Shown: positions 27,251-36,210 of the stretch, in pieces
Position numbering within the stretch: position 1 is the stretch's first letter
Layout of the letters: each line of letters begins with the position of its first letter
Assembly: GCF_000739735.1 (NCBI RefSeq)
Contig: NZ_BBJF01000011.1
Location: 186,001-250,000 of the forward strand
Source: Paraburkholderia ginsengisoli NBRC 100965
GTDB lineage: Bacteria > Pseudomonadota > Gammaproteobacteria > Burkholderiales > Burkholderiaceae
Length of the DNA: 64,000 bases
Direction: 5' to 3'
Program-made: the position numbers and the translations under genes
Notes under the pieces: generated by a model
Told to the model about the DNA's origin: nothing
Databases searched by the model: none
What the model saw: the letters and a program-made list of their open reading frames with translations, nothing else

Positions 27251-27341
27251 TCGAACGAAGCGCCCCGACGGAATTCCCTTAGGGGCGCATTCAAGAGTTC
27301 TTCAAGAGAATCTTTTTCACGCTGCTGCGAGAGGCGCGTAT

Positions 27342-27377
27342 CGGTGCAATATCCGCAAGGGTATTGCACCGTTTTTT
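27342..27377 (+). terminator. Intrinsic terminator after porin
   Basis: Stem CGGTGCAATA (27342-27351), 10-base loop, TATTGCACCG (27362-27371), then TTTTTTA. A G/C-rich hairpin at 27260-27288 nearer the stop has no T-run. Confidence 0.82.
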
Positions 27378-27502
27378 ATTTGTGCGCGCGGTTTTGCCAT
27401 TGCCCCAGCGCACCGGGCGGGTGCGTGATTGGGAGAGAGAGGGGCAATGCCAGCGCTTGCTACCTGTTGTCAGTACTTGATTTGCGAAGCCGGACGCTTG
27501 CT

Positions 27503-27841
27503 TCAGACCGCCGCTTCGTTTTCTTCGCCGGTACGGATGCGGATCACACGCTCCACGTCCGCGACAAAAATCTTGCCGTCGCCGATCTTGCCCGTGCGCG
27601 CCGCGCCGATGATCGCGTCGATCACCTGATCGCACTGGTTGTCCGCGACCACGACTTCGATCTTCACCTTCGGCAGAAAGTCGACCACATACTCTGCACC
27701 ACGATAGAGCTCGGTGTGCCCTTTCTGCCGGCCGAAGCCTTTGACCTCGGTCACGGTCAGCCCGGTGAGGCCGACTTCAGCGAGCGCCTCGCGCACTTCG
27801 TCGAGTTTGAACGGTTTGATAACTGCAGTGATGCGCTTCAT
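27503..27841 (-). CDS. glnB: Nitrogen regulatory protein P-II
   Basis: 112 residues, the standard P-II length. The T-loop contains Tyr51 (HTELYRGAEY), the uridylylation site used by GlnD. The B-loop TGKIGDGKIFV and C-terminal RIRTGEENEAAV are typical. It senses 2-oxoglutarate and ATP/ADP and controls glutamine synthetase adenylylation and NtrB. Lies 136 bases downstream of nadE, same strand, an arrangement common in Burkholderiaceae. Confidence 0.96.
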   Translation of the reverse strand: MKRITAVIKPFKLDEVREALAEVGLTGLTVTEVKGFGRQKGHTELYRGAEYVVDFLPKVKIEVVVADNQCDQVIDAIIGAARTGKIGDGKIFVADVERVIRIRTGEENEAAV

Positions 27842-27977
27842 GGCGAACCTCGTCTCGTGATGGGAAGAGTGAAAGGAAAATGGATGATTTTTATTCTACG
27901 CCGCGCCGGATGCGTTGCGGCATTCCGGCGCGTGCTTCGGATTTGCTTCGAGTGCGGGAGCAGTGCTTCGCCGCGTC

Positions 27978-29666
27978 TCACTCCACCGGCTCGGTGTAGC
28001 GCGACGTGATCGGATAGCGCCAGTCGCGGCCGAACGCGCGATGCGTGACGCGAATGCCGATCGGCGCCTGACGACGCTTGTACTCGTTGATCTTGATGAG
28101 GCGCGTGACACGTTTCACGTCGTCGACCGCATAGCCTGCGGCGATGATCTCGGCGAGCGAGCGGTCCTCTTCCATGTACATGCGCATGATTGCGTCGAGT
28201 ACTTCGTATTCGGGCAAGCTGTCCTGATCGGTCTGGTTCTCGCGCAGTTCCGCCGACGGCGCGCGCGTCAGAATCCGCTCGGGGATCACGTCGCGCTTGT
28301 CGAACGTGGTGGCCTGATTGCGGTAATGACACAGCCGGTAGACCAGCGTCTTCGCGATGTCCTTGATGACCGCGAAGCCGCCCGCCATGTCGCCGTACAA
28401 CGTGCAATAGCCGACCGCCATCTCGCTCTTGTTGCCGGTGGTCAGCACGATCGAGCCGAACTTGTTCGACAGCGCCATCAGCAACGTGCCGCGAATACGG
28501 GCCTGAATGTTCTCTTCGGTCGCGTCTTCGGCGCGGCCCGCGAACTCCTCGGCGAGCGAGCCGCGGAACGCGTCGAACATCGGCGCGATCGCAATTTCGT
28601 CATAGCGCACGCCGACGCGGCGCGCCATCTCGGCGGCGTCGGTGGTGGAAATGTCGGCGGTGTAGCGCGACGGCATCATCACCGCGCGCACGCGATCCGC
28701 GCCGAGCGCGTCGCACGCGACGGCCAGCACCAGCGCCGAATCCACGCCGCCCGACAGGCCGATCAACGCGCCGGGGAAGCCGTTCTTGTTGATGTAGTCA
28801 CGCACGCCCATCACGAGCGCCGCATACACCTGCGCTTCGAGCGACTGCTCCGGCGCGATCGCGCCAGGCACCGGCACGCCGTTGTCGAATTCGACGATCG
28901 CGGTGGCTTCTTCGAACTGCGCCATCTTCGCGATCAATTCGCCTTGCGCGTCGAGCACGAACGAGCCGCCGTCGAACACCAGCTCGTCTTGCGCGCCGAC
29001 CATGTTCACGTAGACCATCGGCAAACCGGTTTCGCGAATCCGCGCGCGCAGAATGTCGAAGCGCACCGCTTCCTTGTTCAGGTGATACGGCGAGCCGTTC
29101 GGAATCAGCAGCACTTGCGCGCCCGCCGCCTTCGCCATCTGCGCGGCCGACGCATGCCACGCGTCCTCGCAGATCACCACGCCGTACTTCACGCCGTCGA
29201 GTTCGAACACGAACGGCTGCGGGTCGGACGCGAAGTAGCGCTTCTCGTCGAACACTTCGGTATTGGGCAAATCCTGCTTGCGGTAGGTGCCCTTCACTTC
29301 CCCGTCGACGATCAGCGACGCCGCGTTGAACGTATCGACCGGCGGCACGCCGCGCTCGATCGGCGCGTTTGCATTACCATGGCCGTGCGCTGCGTCGCGT
29401 GAAGGATGGCCGACGATCACATGCAAGCCGCTGAACGGCTTCAGTTGCACGGCGAGATCGGCCAACGCCGCCGCGCTCGCGGTATAAAACGCGGGACGCA
29501 GCAGCAGATCTTCGGGCGGATAGCCGGACAGCGCGAGTTCAGGCGCGATCAGCAGCTTCGCACCGTCGTTGTGCGCCGCGCGTGCGGCGGCTACGATCTT
29601 CGCGACGTTGCCGGCGAAGTCGCCGACAGTGACATTGATTTGAGCAAGAGCGATTCGGGTCTTCAT
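27978..29666 (-). CDS. nadE: Glutamine-dependent NAD+ synthase
   Basis: 562 residues. The N-terminal nitrilase-type glutaminase supplies ammonia (catalytic Glu in APELALSGYPPEDLL, Lys in GTYRKQDLPN, Cys in VVICEDAW). The C-terminal synthetase domain converts deamido-NAD to NAD+ with ATP (P-loop LSGGVDSALVLAV, TTGNKSEMAVGYCTLYGDMAGG). ATG 29666 (MKTRIALAQINVTVGDF) is the family start; the frame stays open to 29747. Probably co-transcribed with glnB, linking NAD and nitrogen metabolism. Confidence 0.96.
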   Translation of the reverse strand: MKTRIALAQINVTVGDFAGNVAKIVAAARAAHNDGAKLLIAPELALSGYPPEDLLLRPAFYTASAAALADLAVQLKPFSGLHVIVGHPSRDAAHGHGNANAPIERGVPPVDTFNAASLIVDGEVKGTYRKQDLPNTEVFDEKRYFASDPQPFVFELDGVKYGVVICEDAWHASAAQMAKAAGAQVLLIPNGSPYHLNKEAVRFDILRARIRETGLPMVYVNMVGAQDELVFDGGSFVLDAQGELIAKMAQFEEATAIVEFDNGVPVPGAIAPEQSLEAQVYAALVMGVRDYINKNGFPGALIGLSGGVDSALVLAVACDALGADRVRAVMMPSRYTADISTTDAAEMARRVGVRYDEIAIAPMFDAFRGSLAEEFAGRAEDATEENIQARIRGTLLMALSNKFGSIVLTTGNKSEMAVGYCTLYGDMAGGFAVIKDIAKTLVYRLCHYRNQATTFDKRDVIPERILTRAPSAELRENQTDQDSLPEYEVLDAIMRMYMEEDRSLAEIIAAGYAVDDVKRVTRLIKINEYKRRQAPIGIRVTHRAFGRDWRYPITSRYTEPVE

Positions 29667-29798
29667 GGCAGGATCGACAGGCAAGCCGGGTGGCTTGCGA
29701 GTACCGCGGCTGGTTGGCTCGACGGAACGGACAAATCGGATAAACAAACGACGCGGTCATCACGACACCGCGCCGCTCATTGGGAACAGTCACACAGA

Positions 29799-30968
29799 TT
29801 GAACCAGGAACGCTTCGATTATCGCACGGGCATTCTGGCGTCGCCGTCCGAGGTGGACGCCGCCGAATGGAATGCCCTCCTCGCGCAGCAGTCGCAACCC
29901 ACGCCGTTTTTACGGCATGAGTTCCTGAGCGCATTGCATGCGACCCAATGCGCGGTCGCGGATACCGGCTGGGCGCCGCAATTCGTCACGCTCACCGACG
30001 CGCGCACGGGCAAGCTCGCGGCGGCCGCGCCTGTCTATTTGAAGGGGCACTCGTACGGCGAGTACGTGTTCGATTGGGCATGGGCCGATGCGTACAAGCG
30101 CAACGGCTTGCCGTATTACCCGAAACTGTTATGCGCGGTGCCGTTCACGCCGGTGCAGGGCAACCGGTTGCTATCGACGGATGCGCATGCTTTGCGGCAT
30201 CTCGCGGCCACGTTGATGGCGTTCGCGGAACAAGCGGACGTGTCGTCGCTGCACGTGCTGTTTCCGACTGAAACCGAGGCGAACGCGCTCACCGGCATGG
30301 GCATGATGCAGCGCGAAGGCGTGCAATTTCATTGGCTCAACGACGGCTATCGCGACTTCGACGATTTCCTGTCGACGCTCGAACAGAAGAAGCGCAAGAA
30401 CATTCGCGCCGAGCGTCGCAAGGTCCACGAAGCCGGCGTGACGATGCGCAGGATTCGCGGCGAGGACATTCAGGACGCGGACTGGCGCTTCTTCAGCAAG
30501 TGCTATCGGCAGACTTACCGTGAACACTTTTCGAGTCCGTATCTGAACCTCGATTTCTTCCGGATGATCGGCGCGACGATGCCGGAGAATCTGCTTCTGG
30601 TGATCGCTGAATATGAAGGCAAGCCGATTGCGAGTTCGCTCGTCGTGTATCAGCGTGATGAGAAAACCGGCGGCACGCTGTATGGTCGCTACTGGGGCGC
30701 GTTGGAGCATGTGCCGTGTCTGCACTTCGAAACTGCTTACTACCAGCCGCTCGAATTCTGCATCGAGGAAAAGCTCGGCGCGTTCGAAGGCGGCGCGCAA
30801 GGCGAACATAAAATGGCGCGCGGTTTCCTGCCGACGGTAACGCGCTCCGCACATTGGCTCGCGCATCCCGCGTTCGCCGATGCGGTCGGCCATTTCCTCG
30901 ACAACGAAAAGAACAGCATCCACGCTTACGTGGACGAGCTGCGCGAACACAATCCGTTCAAAGGCTGA
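29799..30968 (+). CDS. GNAT-superfamily (DUF482, FemAB-like) protein
   Basis: 389 residues if started at TTG 29799. It matches the DUF482/FemAB-like acyltransferase family: EWNALLAQ and PFLRHEFLSAL near the N terminus, YGEYVFDWAWADAY, LEQKKRKNIRAERRKV and the C-terminal GAFEGGAQGEHKMARGF and VTRSAHWLAHPAF. The exact acceptor is unknown. No in-frame ATG occurs near the conserved start, so TTG is the best choice despite a weak ribosome-binding site. The GIY-YIG gene follows after nine bases, so the two are one operon. Divergent from nadE. Confidence 0.85.
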   Translation: MNQERFDYRTGILASPSEVDAAEWNALLAQQSQPTPFLRHEFLSALHATQCAVADTGWAPQFVTLTDARTGKLAAAAPVYLKGHSYGEYVFDWAWADAYKRNGLPYYPKLLCAVPFTPVQGNRLLSTDAHALRHLAATLMAFAEQADVSSLHVLFPTETEANALTGMGMMQREGVQFHWLNDGYRDFDDFLSTLEQKKRKNIRAERRKVHEAGVTMRRIRGEDIQDADWRFFSKCYRQTYREHFSSPYLNLDFFRMIGATMPENLLLVIAEYEGKPIASSLVVYQRDEKTGGTLYGRYWGALEHVPCLHFETAYYQPLEFCIEEKLGAFEGGAQGEHKMARGFLPTVTRSAHWLAHPAFADAVGHFLDNEKNSIHAYVDELREHNPFKG

Positions 30969-30977
30969 AGCGCATTT

Positions 30978-31304
30978 ATGGCGTGGTTTCTTTATCTGCT
31001 CGAATGCTCGGACGGCAGTGTCTATACCGGCATCGCCGTCGACGTGCAGGCACGTTTCGACAAACACGTGAGCGGCATGGGCGCGCGTTATACGCGCTCG
31101 CGCAAGCCGGTACGGGTACTCGCGTCGTTCGAACTCGCGGACCGGGCGAGCGCGTCGCGGGCGGAGTATTGGGTCAAGCGTTTGCCGGCGGTCGATAAGC
31201 GCGCGCTGGCGGCGGGATTGCGGACGATTGAATCGGTGATGCCGGTGGCGGAGCCGGTCGCTGCAGAGACTGAAGAAACGCGCGAGGAAAGCGACGCCGC
31301 ATGA
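30978..31304 (+). CDS. GIY-YIG domain protein (UPF0213/YhbQ type)
   Basis: 108 residues. The nuclease-fold core is recognisable: FLYLLECSDGSVYTGI (GIY-YIG region), RFDKHVSGMGARYTR with the conserved Arg/His, and RAEYWVKRLPAVDKRAL. After about residue 80 comes an acidic tail. Small GIY-YIG proteins of this type are thought to act on DNA, but activity is not established for most. Nine bases downstream of the GNAT-like gene. Confidence 0.9.
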   Translation: MAWFLYLLECSDGSVYTGIAVDVQARFDKHVSGMGARYTRSRKPVRVLASFELADRASASRAEYWVKRLPAVDKRALAAGLRTIESVMPVAEPVAAETEETREESDAA

Positions 31305-31316
31305 TGCCGCGGTGAT

Positions 31317-33413
31317 CTACCCCCTCGCCTCCCGCATCCGCTCGGTCAGCAAGCGCTGCATCCGCGCAAGCTCACCCACCGCATCGGCTTCCAGCGACGT
31401 CAACGTGTCCCGCGCCGGAAGCTCATGCCGAACCGGCCGCAAGGTCCGATTCAACGCCGCGTCGATATCAGCACTCACCTGCTCGACCCATGCGCCGAGT
31501 TCATCGTGCTGCCCGCGCCGGTTCGTACTCAGACGCAACTGCGTCGCGGTGCCGGCCATCCTGCGCAGCAGACTAAGCACCGTCAGCGTCACGGTATCGA
31601 CCATCGTGTCCTCGAGTTTCTCCAGGCGAATCCGGCCGATCGCTTCTTCCGCGTTATTGCTGTCGAGACCCGCCGCGCGGCGCAAACGCTCCATGTCCTC
31701 CACGCTGCGACGCGGCGACTCCAACGCGGCGCGCAAATACGCGACGTTCGCGCGCACCGCATCGCTCAGATAAGCGCGGTAGTCGGCCTTCTCGCGCGTC
31801 GGCCATAGATAGAAAGTCGCGACCAACGCGAGCACGCAGCCGAGCACGTTGTTGCCGAGCCGCGTGAGCGCGAACGAAAATTCGTTGGCGCCCGGCGTCG
31901 CGAAGTCGGCGACGAGCACGAAGGTCGGCGTGAGAAACAGTACGAACAGGCTGTAGCTGACCGGCCGCAGCGCCATCGTCGCGATCACCAGCGGAAACAC
32001 CGCGAGCGAAATGCCGAGAGGCGAATGAATCGCGTAGCCGATTCCCGCCGCCAGCACGCCACCGACAATGCTGCCCGCCGCGCGCTCGATGCTGCGCGGC
32101 CAGGTCGCGGCAATCGACGGCTGCAGGATCAGCAGCGTCGCCATCGTGGCCCAGTAGCCGAACGGCAGCCCGAGCGCGCGAATCACGAGGAAGCCCGTGG
32201 TGGTCGTCACGCCGACGCGCGCCGCGTGGCGCAAGCCAACGGACTGCGTGGACAGATTGGCCTTCAGCGTCGCCCATGTGCGCGCCGCGAAACGGGCCAC
32301 GCTGTCGCTCCACGATTCGTGTTGTTGATAGCGCGGCGCGAAATCGACCAACTCGAAATCGGCTTGCAACTTCACCGGCTCCATCAACTCGCTTTCGAGC
32401 CGCGTCGCGAGACGGCGCAAGCGCTGCTGCAAATCCGCGATTCGGTCCCAACGCGCGTCGCTGGTCGCCGCGCCGATGCCGCGCAGCACTTCGCCGACTG
32501 CGCTCAGCAATCGCGCCGCACGCTTCGCGCGCCATGCATCGGCGGGGACTTTTTCGCTCGCGCCCGACACCGCGATCAGATACGCGAACAGCGCTTCGCC
32601 ATCGGTCAACAAACCGAGCAGCGTGTCGTAGGCCTCGCGGCCGTTCGTGCGCGACGCGGGCACCTTTGCCAACGCATCGCGCGAACGCTCCAGCGCGGCA
32701 CGCGCATCGGCGCGGAACTTCACCGCATGCGCGGCCCACTCGCGCGACGGTGCGCGCTGCTCCAGCAAACGCGCGCTGTCCAATGCGATATCGGCGAGCC
32801 GCAGATAGACGGCGCGCAGCGTCGAGCGGCTCGCGCCGAACGGATGAATGCGCCACACGCTCAAACTCAGCGCAATAGCGAACAGGCAACCGACCAGATA
32901 CACGCCGAGAAACGCGAGGCCCGCGCGCGCGTCGTGCATCGGCCGGTCGACCATCACGACGCACGCGGTCGCCGCGAGTATCGTCACCTGCGAGGTTGCC
33001 GCGCCCCAGATGCGGCCGAACGCGCCGAGCGTCGTGAACACGAGCACTGCGAGCGCGGCGAAGCCGGTCCCGGCGCTGGACGCGAACGACGTGAGCCCGC
33101 CGCACAGCGTCGACAGCAACGCGAAGCCCATCATCGATGCAAAGCGCGCGCGGTTGGAACCGGCGGCGTCGGCGAGGCAGGTCCAGAACGCGCCGATTGC
33201 GGCCCACGCGAAGATCGGATCGTGCAGCACGTTGCCGACCGCGAGCATCGCCGTGGACGCGCACGCCGCCCTCAAGCCTTCCGACAGGCTCGCCTCGCTC
33301 GCCGCGAACGACACCATCCACACCGGCCGCTTGCGATAGATCGCCGTGACGAGCGCGTACAGACGGCTCGACCAGCGGGGCGATGGCGATGGGTGGGGCT
33401 TGCGGTTCATCAT
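31317..33413 (-). CDS. FUSC/YccS-family inner-membrane protein
   Basis: About 698 residues with two membrane blocks: helices near the N terminus (ASTAMLAVGNVLHDPIFAWA onward) and a second set (ARVGVTTTTGFLVIRALGLP to LGCVLALVATFYLW), each followed by a long soluble helical region. This is the YccS/AaeB-like layout of the fusaric-acid-resistance (FUSC) family, linked to efflux of aromatic acids. Starts at tandem ATGs 33413/33410; a GTG at 33467 would add 18 residues. An 11-copy 7-bp tandem repeat lies about 85 bases upstream. Confidence 0.88.
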   Translation of the reverse strand: MMNRKPHPSPSPRWSSRLYALVTAIYRKRPVWMVSFAASEASLSEGLRAACASTAMLAVGNVLHDPIFAWAAIGAFWTCLADAAGSNRARFASMMGFALLSTLCGGLTSFASSAGTGFAALAVLVFTTLGAFGRIWGAATSQVTILAATACVVMVDRPMHDARAGLAFLGVYLVGCLFAIALSLSVWRIHPFGASRSTLRAVYLRLADIALDSARLLEQRAPSREWAAHAVKFRADARAALERSRDALAKVPASRTNGREAYDTLLGLLTDGEALFAYLIAVSGASEKVPADAWRAKRAARLLSAVGEVLRGIGAATSDARWDRIADLQQRLRRLATRLESELMEPVKLQADFELVDFAPRYQQHESWSDSVARFAARTWATLKANLSTQSVGLRHAARVGVTTTTGFLVIRALGLPFGYWATMATLLILQPSIAATWPRSIERAAGSIVGGVLAAGIGYAIHSPLGISLAVFPLVIATMALRPVSYSLFVLFLTPTFVLVADFATPGANEFSFALTRLGNNVLGCVLALVATFYLWPTREKADYRAYLSDAVRANVAYLRAALESPRRSVEDMERLRRAAGLDSNNAEEAIGRIRLEKLEDTMVDTVTLTVLSLLRRMAGTATQLRLSTNRRGQHDELGAWVEQVSADIDAALNRTLRPVRHELPARDTLTSLEADAVGELARMQRLLTERMREARG

Positions 33414-33497
33414 GCGGACGGCGGGTTCCTGGGATTGAGAATGCGTGTGGGGATTTGCATTACGCACTACGTCGCGCGCGGAATCAGCACGCCGCTA

Positions 33498-33577
33498 CGG
33501 CTTGCGGCTTGCGGCTTGCGGCTTGCGGCTTGCGGCTTGCGGCTTGCGGCTTGCGGCTTGCGGCTTGCGGCTTGCGG
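33498..33577. repeat. 7-bp tandem repeat, CGGCTTG x 11
   Basis: Eleven uninterrupted, identical copies of CGGCTTG plus a final CGG. The tract lies in the region upstream of the FUSC gene (minus strand). Perfect short arrays of this length are prone to slipped-strand copy-number change. Confidence 0.98.
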
Positions 33578-33754
33578 CGATAATAAGGGTTAACACCTAA
33601 ACATAAAGATGCCTTTGCTTCATCCACGCGATGCACTGCGTCTATGCGCGTCTATTTGCGTCCGCGCACGCAGACCCCAAGCCTACGCAGAGTCGCCGCC
33701 GTTGCCTATCGCGCAGCAAGCGAACGCTTCGACAAGCGCAAAGCGGGCGCGCAT

Positions 33755-33792
33755 GAAAAAACCGCGCGGCCCTTCCGGGCTCGCGCGGTTTT
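33755..33792 (-). terminator. Intrinsic terminator of ppa
   Basis: On the minus strand: stem AAAACCGCGCG / CGCGCGGTTTT with a 13-base loop, followed by a T-run (A-run at 33755-33760 on the plus strand). Lies 47 bases past the ppa stop. Confidence 0.82.
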
Positions 33793-33838
33793 CCGCAAAC
33801 AGAACAGCAGCCGGCTTTTCAACCGGCATCAAGCGCGC

Positions 33839-34366
33839 TTACTTGCCGAAGTTCGCGACGCCTTCAGTGATTTCCTTGTGCGCGGCTTCGATGCCTGCCC
33901 AGCCGTCGACCTTCACCCACTTGCCCTTCTCCAGCGCCTTGTATTGCTCGAAGAAGTGCTTGATCTGGTCTTTCAGGTAAGCCGGGACGTCGTCGATCGA
34001 CTTGAGGTCGGCGGTCATCGGGCAGACCTTGTCGTGCGCGACGGCGACCAGCTTAGCGTCCACGCCCGACTCGTCGGTCATCTGCAGCATGCCGAGCGCA
34101 CGTGCGCGCACCACCGAGCCAGCCAGCAGCGGGAACGGCGTGATGACGAGCACGTCGACCGGGTCGCCGTCGCCCGACAGCGTTTGCGGGATGTAACCGT
34201 AGTTCGCCGGATAGCGCATGCCGGTGCCGATGAAACGGTCAACGTGAAGCAGGCCCGTTTCCTTGTCGGCCTCGTACTTCACCGGATCGCTTTGCGCCGG
34301 GATTTCGATGATGACGTTGAAATCGTGCGGAAGGTCTTTGCCTGCGGGGACGTGATTGAAGCTCAT
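33839..34366 (-). CDS. ppa: Inorganic pyrophosphatase, family I
   Basis: 175 residues. Hydrolyses pyrophosphate to phosphate, pulling biosynthetic reactions forward. The metal-site block DGDPVDVLV is intact, as are IEIPAQSDPVKYE, FIGTGMRYPANYGYIPQTLS and KDQIKHFFEQYKALEKGKWVKV. ATG 34366 (MSFNHVPAGKDLPHDFNVII) is the family start with GAGAG upstream; the longer frame is non-conserved. Confidence 0.97.
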   Translation of the reverse strand: MSFNHVPAGKDLPHDFNVIIEIPAQSDPVKYEADKETGLLHVDRFIGTGMRYPANYGYIPQTLSGDGDPVDVLVITPFPLLAGSVVRARALGMLQMTDESGVDAKLVAVAHDKVCPMTADLKSIDDVPAYLKDQIKHFFEQYKALEKGKWVKVDGWAGIEAAHKEITEGVANFGK

Positions 34367-34702
34367 GAGCGCTCTCTGATCAGGATGGAAGTCGGGACAC
34401 GGCGTGCGGCGCGCTGGCTCGAGTTTGCGGGTCCTGCGTGAATCTCGTGTGGACCTTGCATCGAGCGGCATTGCGCACCGAACAGTGCGGAATGCGCCAT
34501 TATAGCCGCTCGGCCGTTGGCACCTGGCCGGGGATCGGCGCGATAATCGTTCTGCGTCTCTCGCCCGCTTCAATCACTGCGTCACCGGTTAGCGTCACCC
34601 GTTTGCGTCTCTGCTTGTGCGTCGCTTGTGCGTTACTTGTATCTCTCGTTTGTGAACACCGCGTCGCCGGACACGGCTCGCGCGAAACATCAAGGAGCAT
34701 GC
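34367..34702. promoter_or_regulatory. Divergent ppa / aldehyde dehydrogenase intergenic region
   Basis: 336 bases without a real gene. A perfect TATAAT on the minus strand (plus coordinates 34499-34504) is a likely -10 element for ppa, giving a leader of about 125 bases; the -35 is not clear. Confidence 0.4.
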
Positions 34703-36142
34703 ATGGAAGAAGCCCGACACTTCATCGGCGGCGAGTGGTCCGCCGCATCCGGCGGCGACACGATCGCCGTGCTCGATCCGTCGGACGGCCAGCCGTTCAC
34801 GCGCATCGCACGCGGCACCGCGGCCGATATCGACACCGCCGTCCAGGCCGCGCGCCGCGCGTTCGAAGGCGCGTGGGGCGCGGCGAGCGCGGCCGAACGC
34901 GGACGCGTGCTGTACCGGCTGTCGATGCTGGTGGCCGCACGCCAGGAAGAACTGGCGCAGCTCGAAGCACGCGACACCGGCAAGCCGCTCAAGCAGGCAC
35001 GCGCCGATTCCGCCGCCCTCGTCCGCTATTTCGAGTTCTACGCAGGCGCCGCCGACAAGCTGCACGGCGAAACACTGCCCTACCAAAATGGCTACACGGT
35101 GCTGACGATCCGCGAGCCGCACGGCGTGACCGGCCACATCGTGCCGTGGAATTATCCGATGCAAATCTTCGGGCGCAGCGTCGGCGCGGCGCTCGCGACC
35201 GGCAACGCGTGCGTCGTCAAACCCGCCGAAGATGCGTGCCTCTCCGTGCTGCGCGTCGCCGAACTGGCCGCCGAGGCGGGCTTGCCGGCCGGCGCGCTGA
35301 ACATCGTCACCGGCTATGGATACGAAGCGGGCGCGGCGCTCGCGAGCCATGCGGGCATCGATCACATTTCGTTCACCGGGTCGCCGGAAACCGGCAAGGC
35401 GGTCGCGCAAATGGCCGCCGAAAACCACGTGCCCGTCACGCTGGAACTGGGCGGCAAGTCGCCGCAAATCGTTTTCGCCGATGCCGACCTCGACGCGGCG
35501 CTGCCCGTGCTGGTCGCGGCGATCGTGCAGAACGCCGGGCAAACCTGTTCGGCGGGCAGCCGCGTGCTGATCGACCGCGCGATTTACGAACCGTTGCTCG
35601 ACCGCTTGAGCAGCGCATTCAACGCGCTGCGCGTTGGCCCTTCGCAGGCCGATCTCGACTGCGGTCCGCTGATCAACGCGAAACAGCAGCAGCGCGTGTG
35701 GGACTTCCTCTCCGATGCGCAGCACGACGGCATCGCGATGGCCGCGCACGGCGAAGTGATTCCCGAGGCGCCGGAAAGCGGCTTCTATCAGGCGCCGACG
35801 CTGCTGCGCGACGTGCCCGCAAGCCACCGCCTCGCGCGCGACGAAGTGTTCGGCCCGGTGCTCGCCGCGATGTCCTTCGCCGACGAAGACGAAGCGCTCG
35901 CCTTAGCCAACGGCACGCAATACGGGCTGGTCGCCGGTATCTGGACACGCGATGGCGCACGCCAGATGCGTCTCGCGCGACGCGTGCGCTCCGGCCAGGT
36001 GTTCATCAACAACTATGGCGCGGGCGGCGGCGTCGAATTGCCGTTCGGCGGCGTCAGGCATTCGGGCCACGGACGCGAGAAAGGCTTCGAAGCGCTGTAC
36101 GGCTTCACCGTGCTGAAGACCATCGCGATCCGGCACGGCTAG
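34703..36142 (+). CDS. NAD(P)-dependent aldehyde dehydrogenase
   Basis: 479 residues. Oxidises an aldehyde to the acid. The general-base Glu (LELGGKSPQIVF, near 248) and nucleophilic Cys (NAGQTCSAGSRVL, near 282) are both present, with the cofactor segment FTGSPETGKAVAQMAAEN and the EEVFGPV-like DEVFGPVLAAM. The AAGGAG site fixes ATG 34703. It is followed by an SDR dehydrogenase and an MFS transporter on the same strand, suggesting a small catabolic cluster for uptake and oxidation of an alcohol or aldehyde-yielding compound. Betaine-aldehyde-like enzymes are close relatives; the substrate is not determined. Confidence 0.93.
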   Translation: MEEARHFIGGEWSAASGGDTIAVLDPSDGQPFTRIARGTAADIDTAVQAARRAFEGAWGAASAAERGRVLYRLSMLVAARQEELAQLEARDTGKPLKQARADSAALVRYFEFYAGAADKLHGETLPYQNGYTVLTIREPHGVTGHIVPWNYPMQIFGRSVGAALATGNACVVKPAEDACLSVLRVAELAAEAGLPAGALNIVTGYGYEAGAALASHAGIDHISFTGSPETGKAVAQMAAENHVPVTLELGGKSPQIVFADADLDAALPVLVAAIVQNAGQTCSAGSRVLIDRAIYEPLLDRLSSAFNALRVGPSQADLDCGPLINAKQQQRVWDFLSDAQHDGIAMAAHGEVIPEAPESGFYQAPTLLRDVPASHRLARDEVFGPVLAAMSFADEDEALALANGTQYGLVAGIWTRDGARQMRLARRVRSGQVFINNYGAGGGVELPFGGVRHSGHGREKGFEALYGFTVLKTIAIRHG

Positions 36143-36210
36143 CGCGGCGGGCATCCCGCTTCGATTCACGCAGACAGGCATCACCCTCTACAACAAGCAA
36201 CGGAGACATC

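Noticed and set aside
27260..27288. GCGCCCC/GGGGCGC hairpin as porin terminator
   Set aside because: No T-run follows; the hairpin at 27342-27377 has all terminator features.
33498..33577. CRISPR-like array
   Set aside because: Direct head-to-tail 7-bp repeat without spacers; no cas genes.
33383..33583. Open frame translating the 7-bp repeat as LAACGLR units
   Set aside because: Product of the repeat only; no start signal, and it would change frame with each copy-number change.
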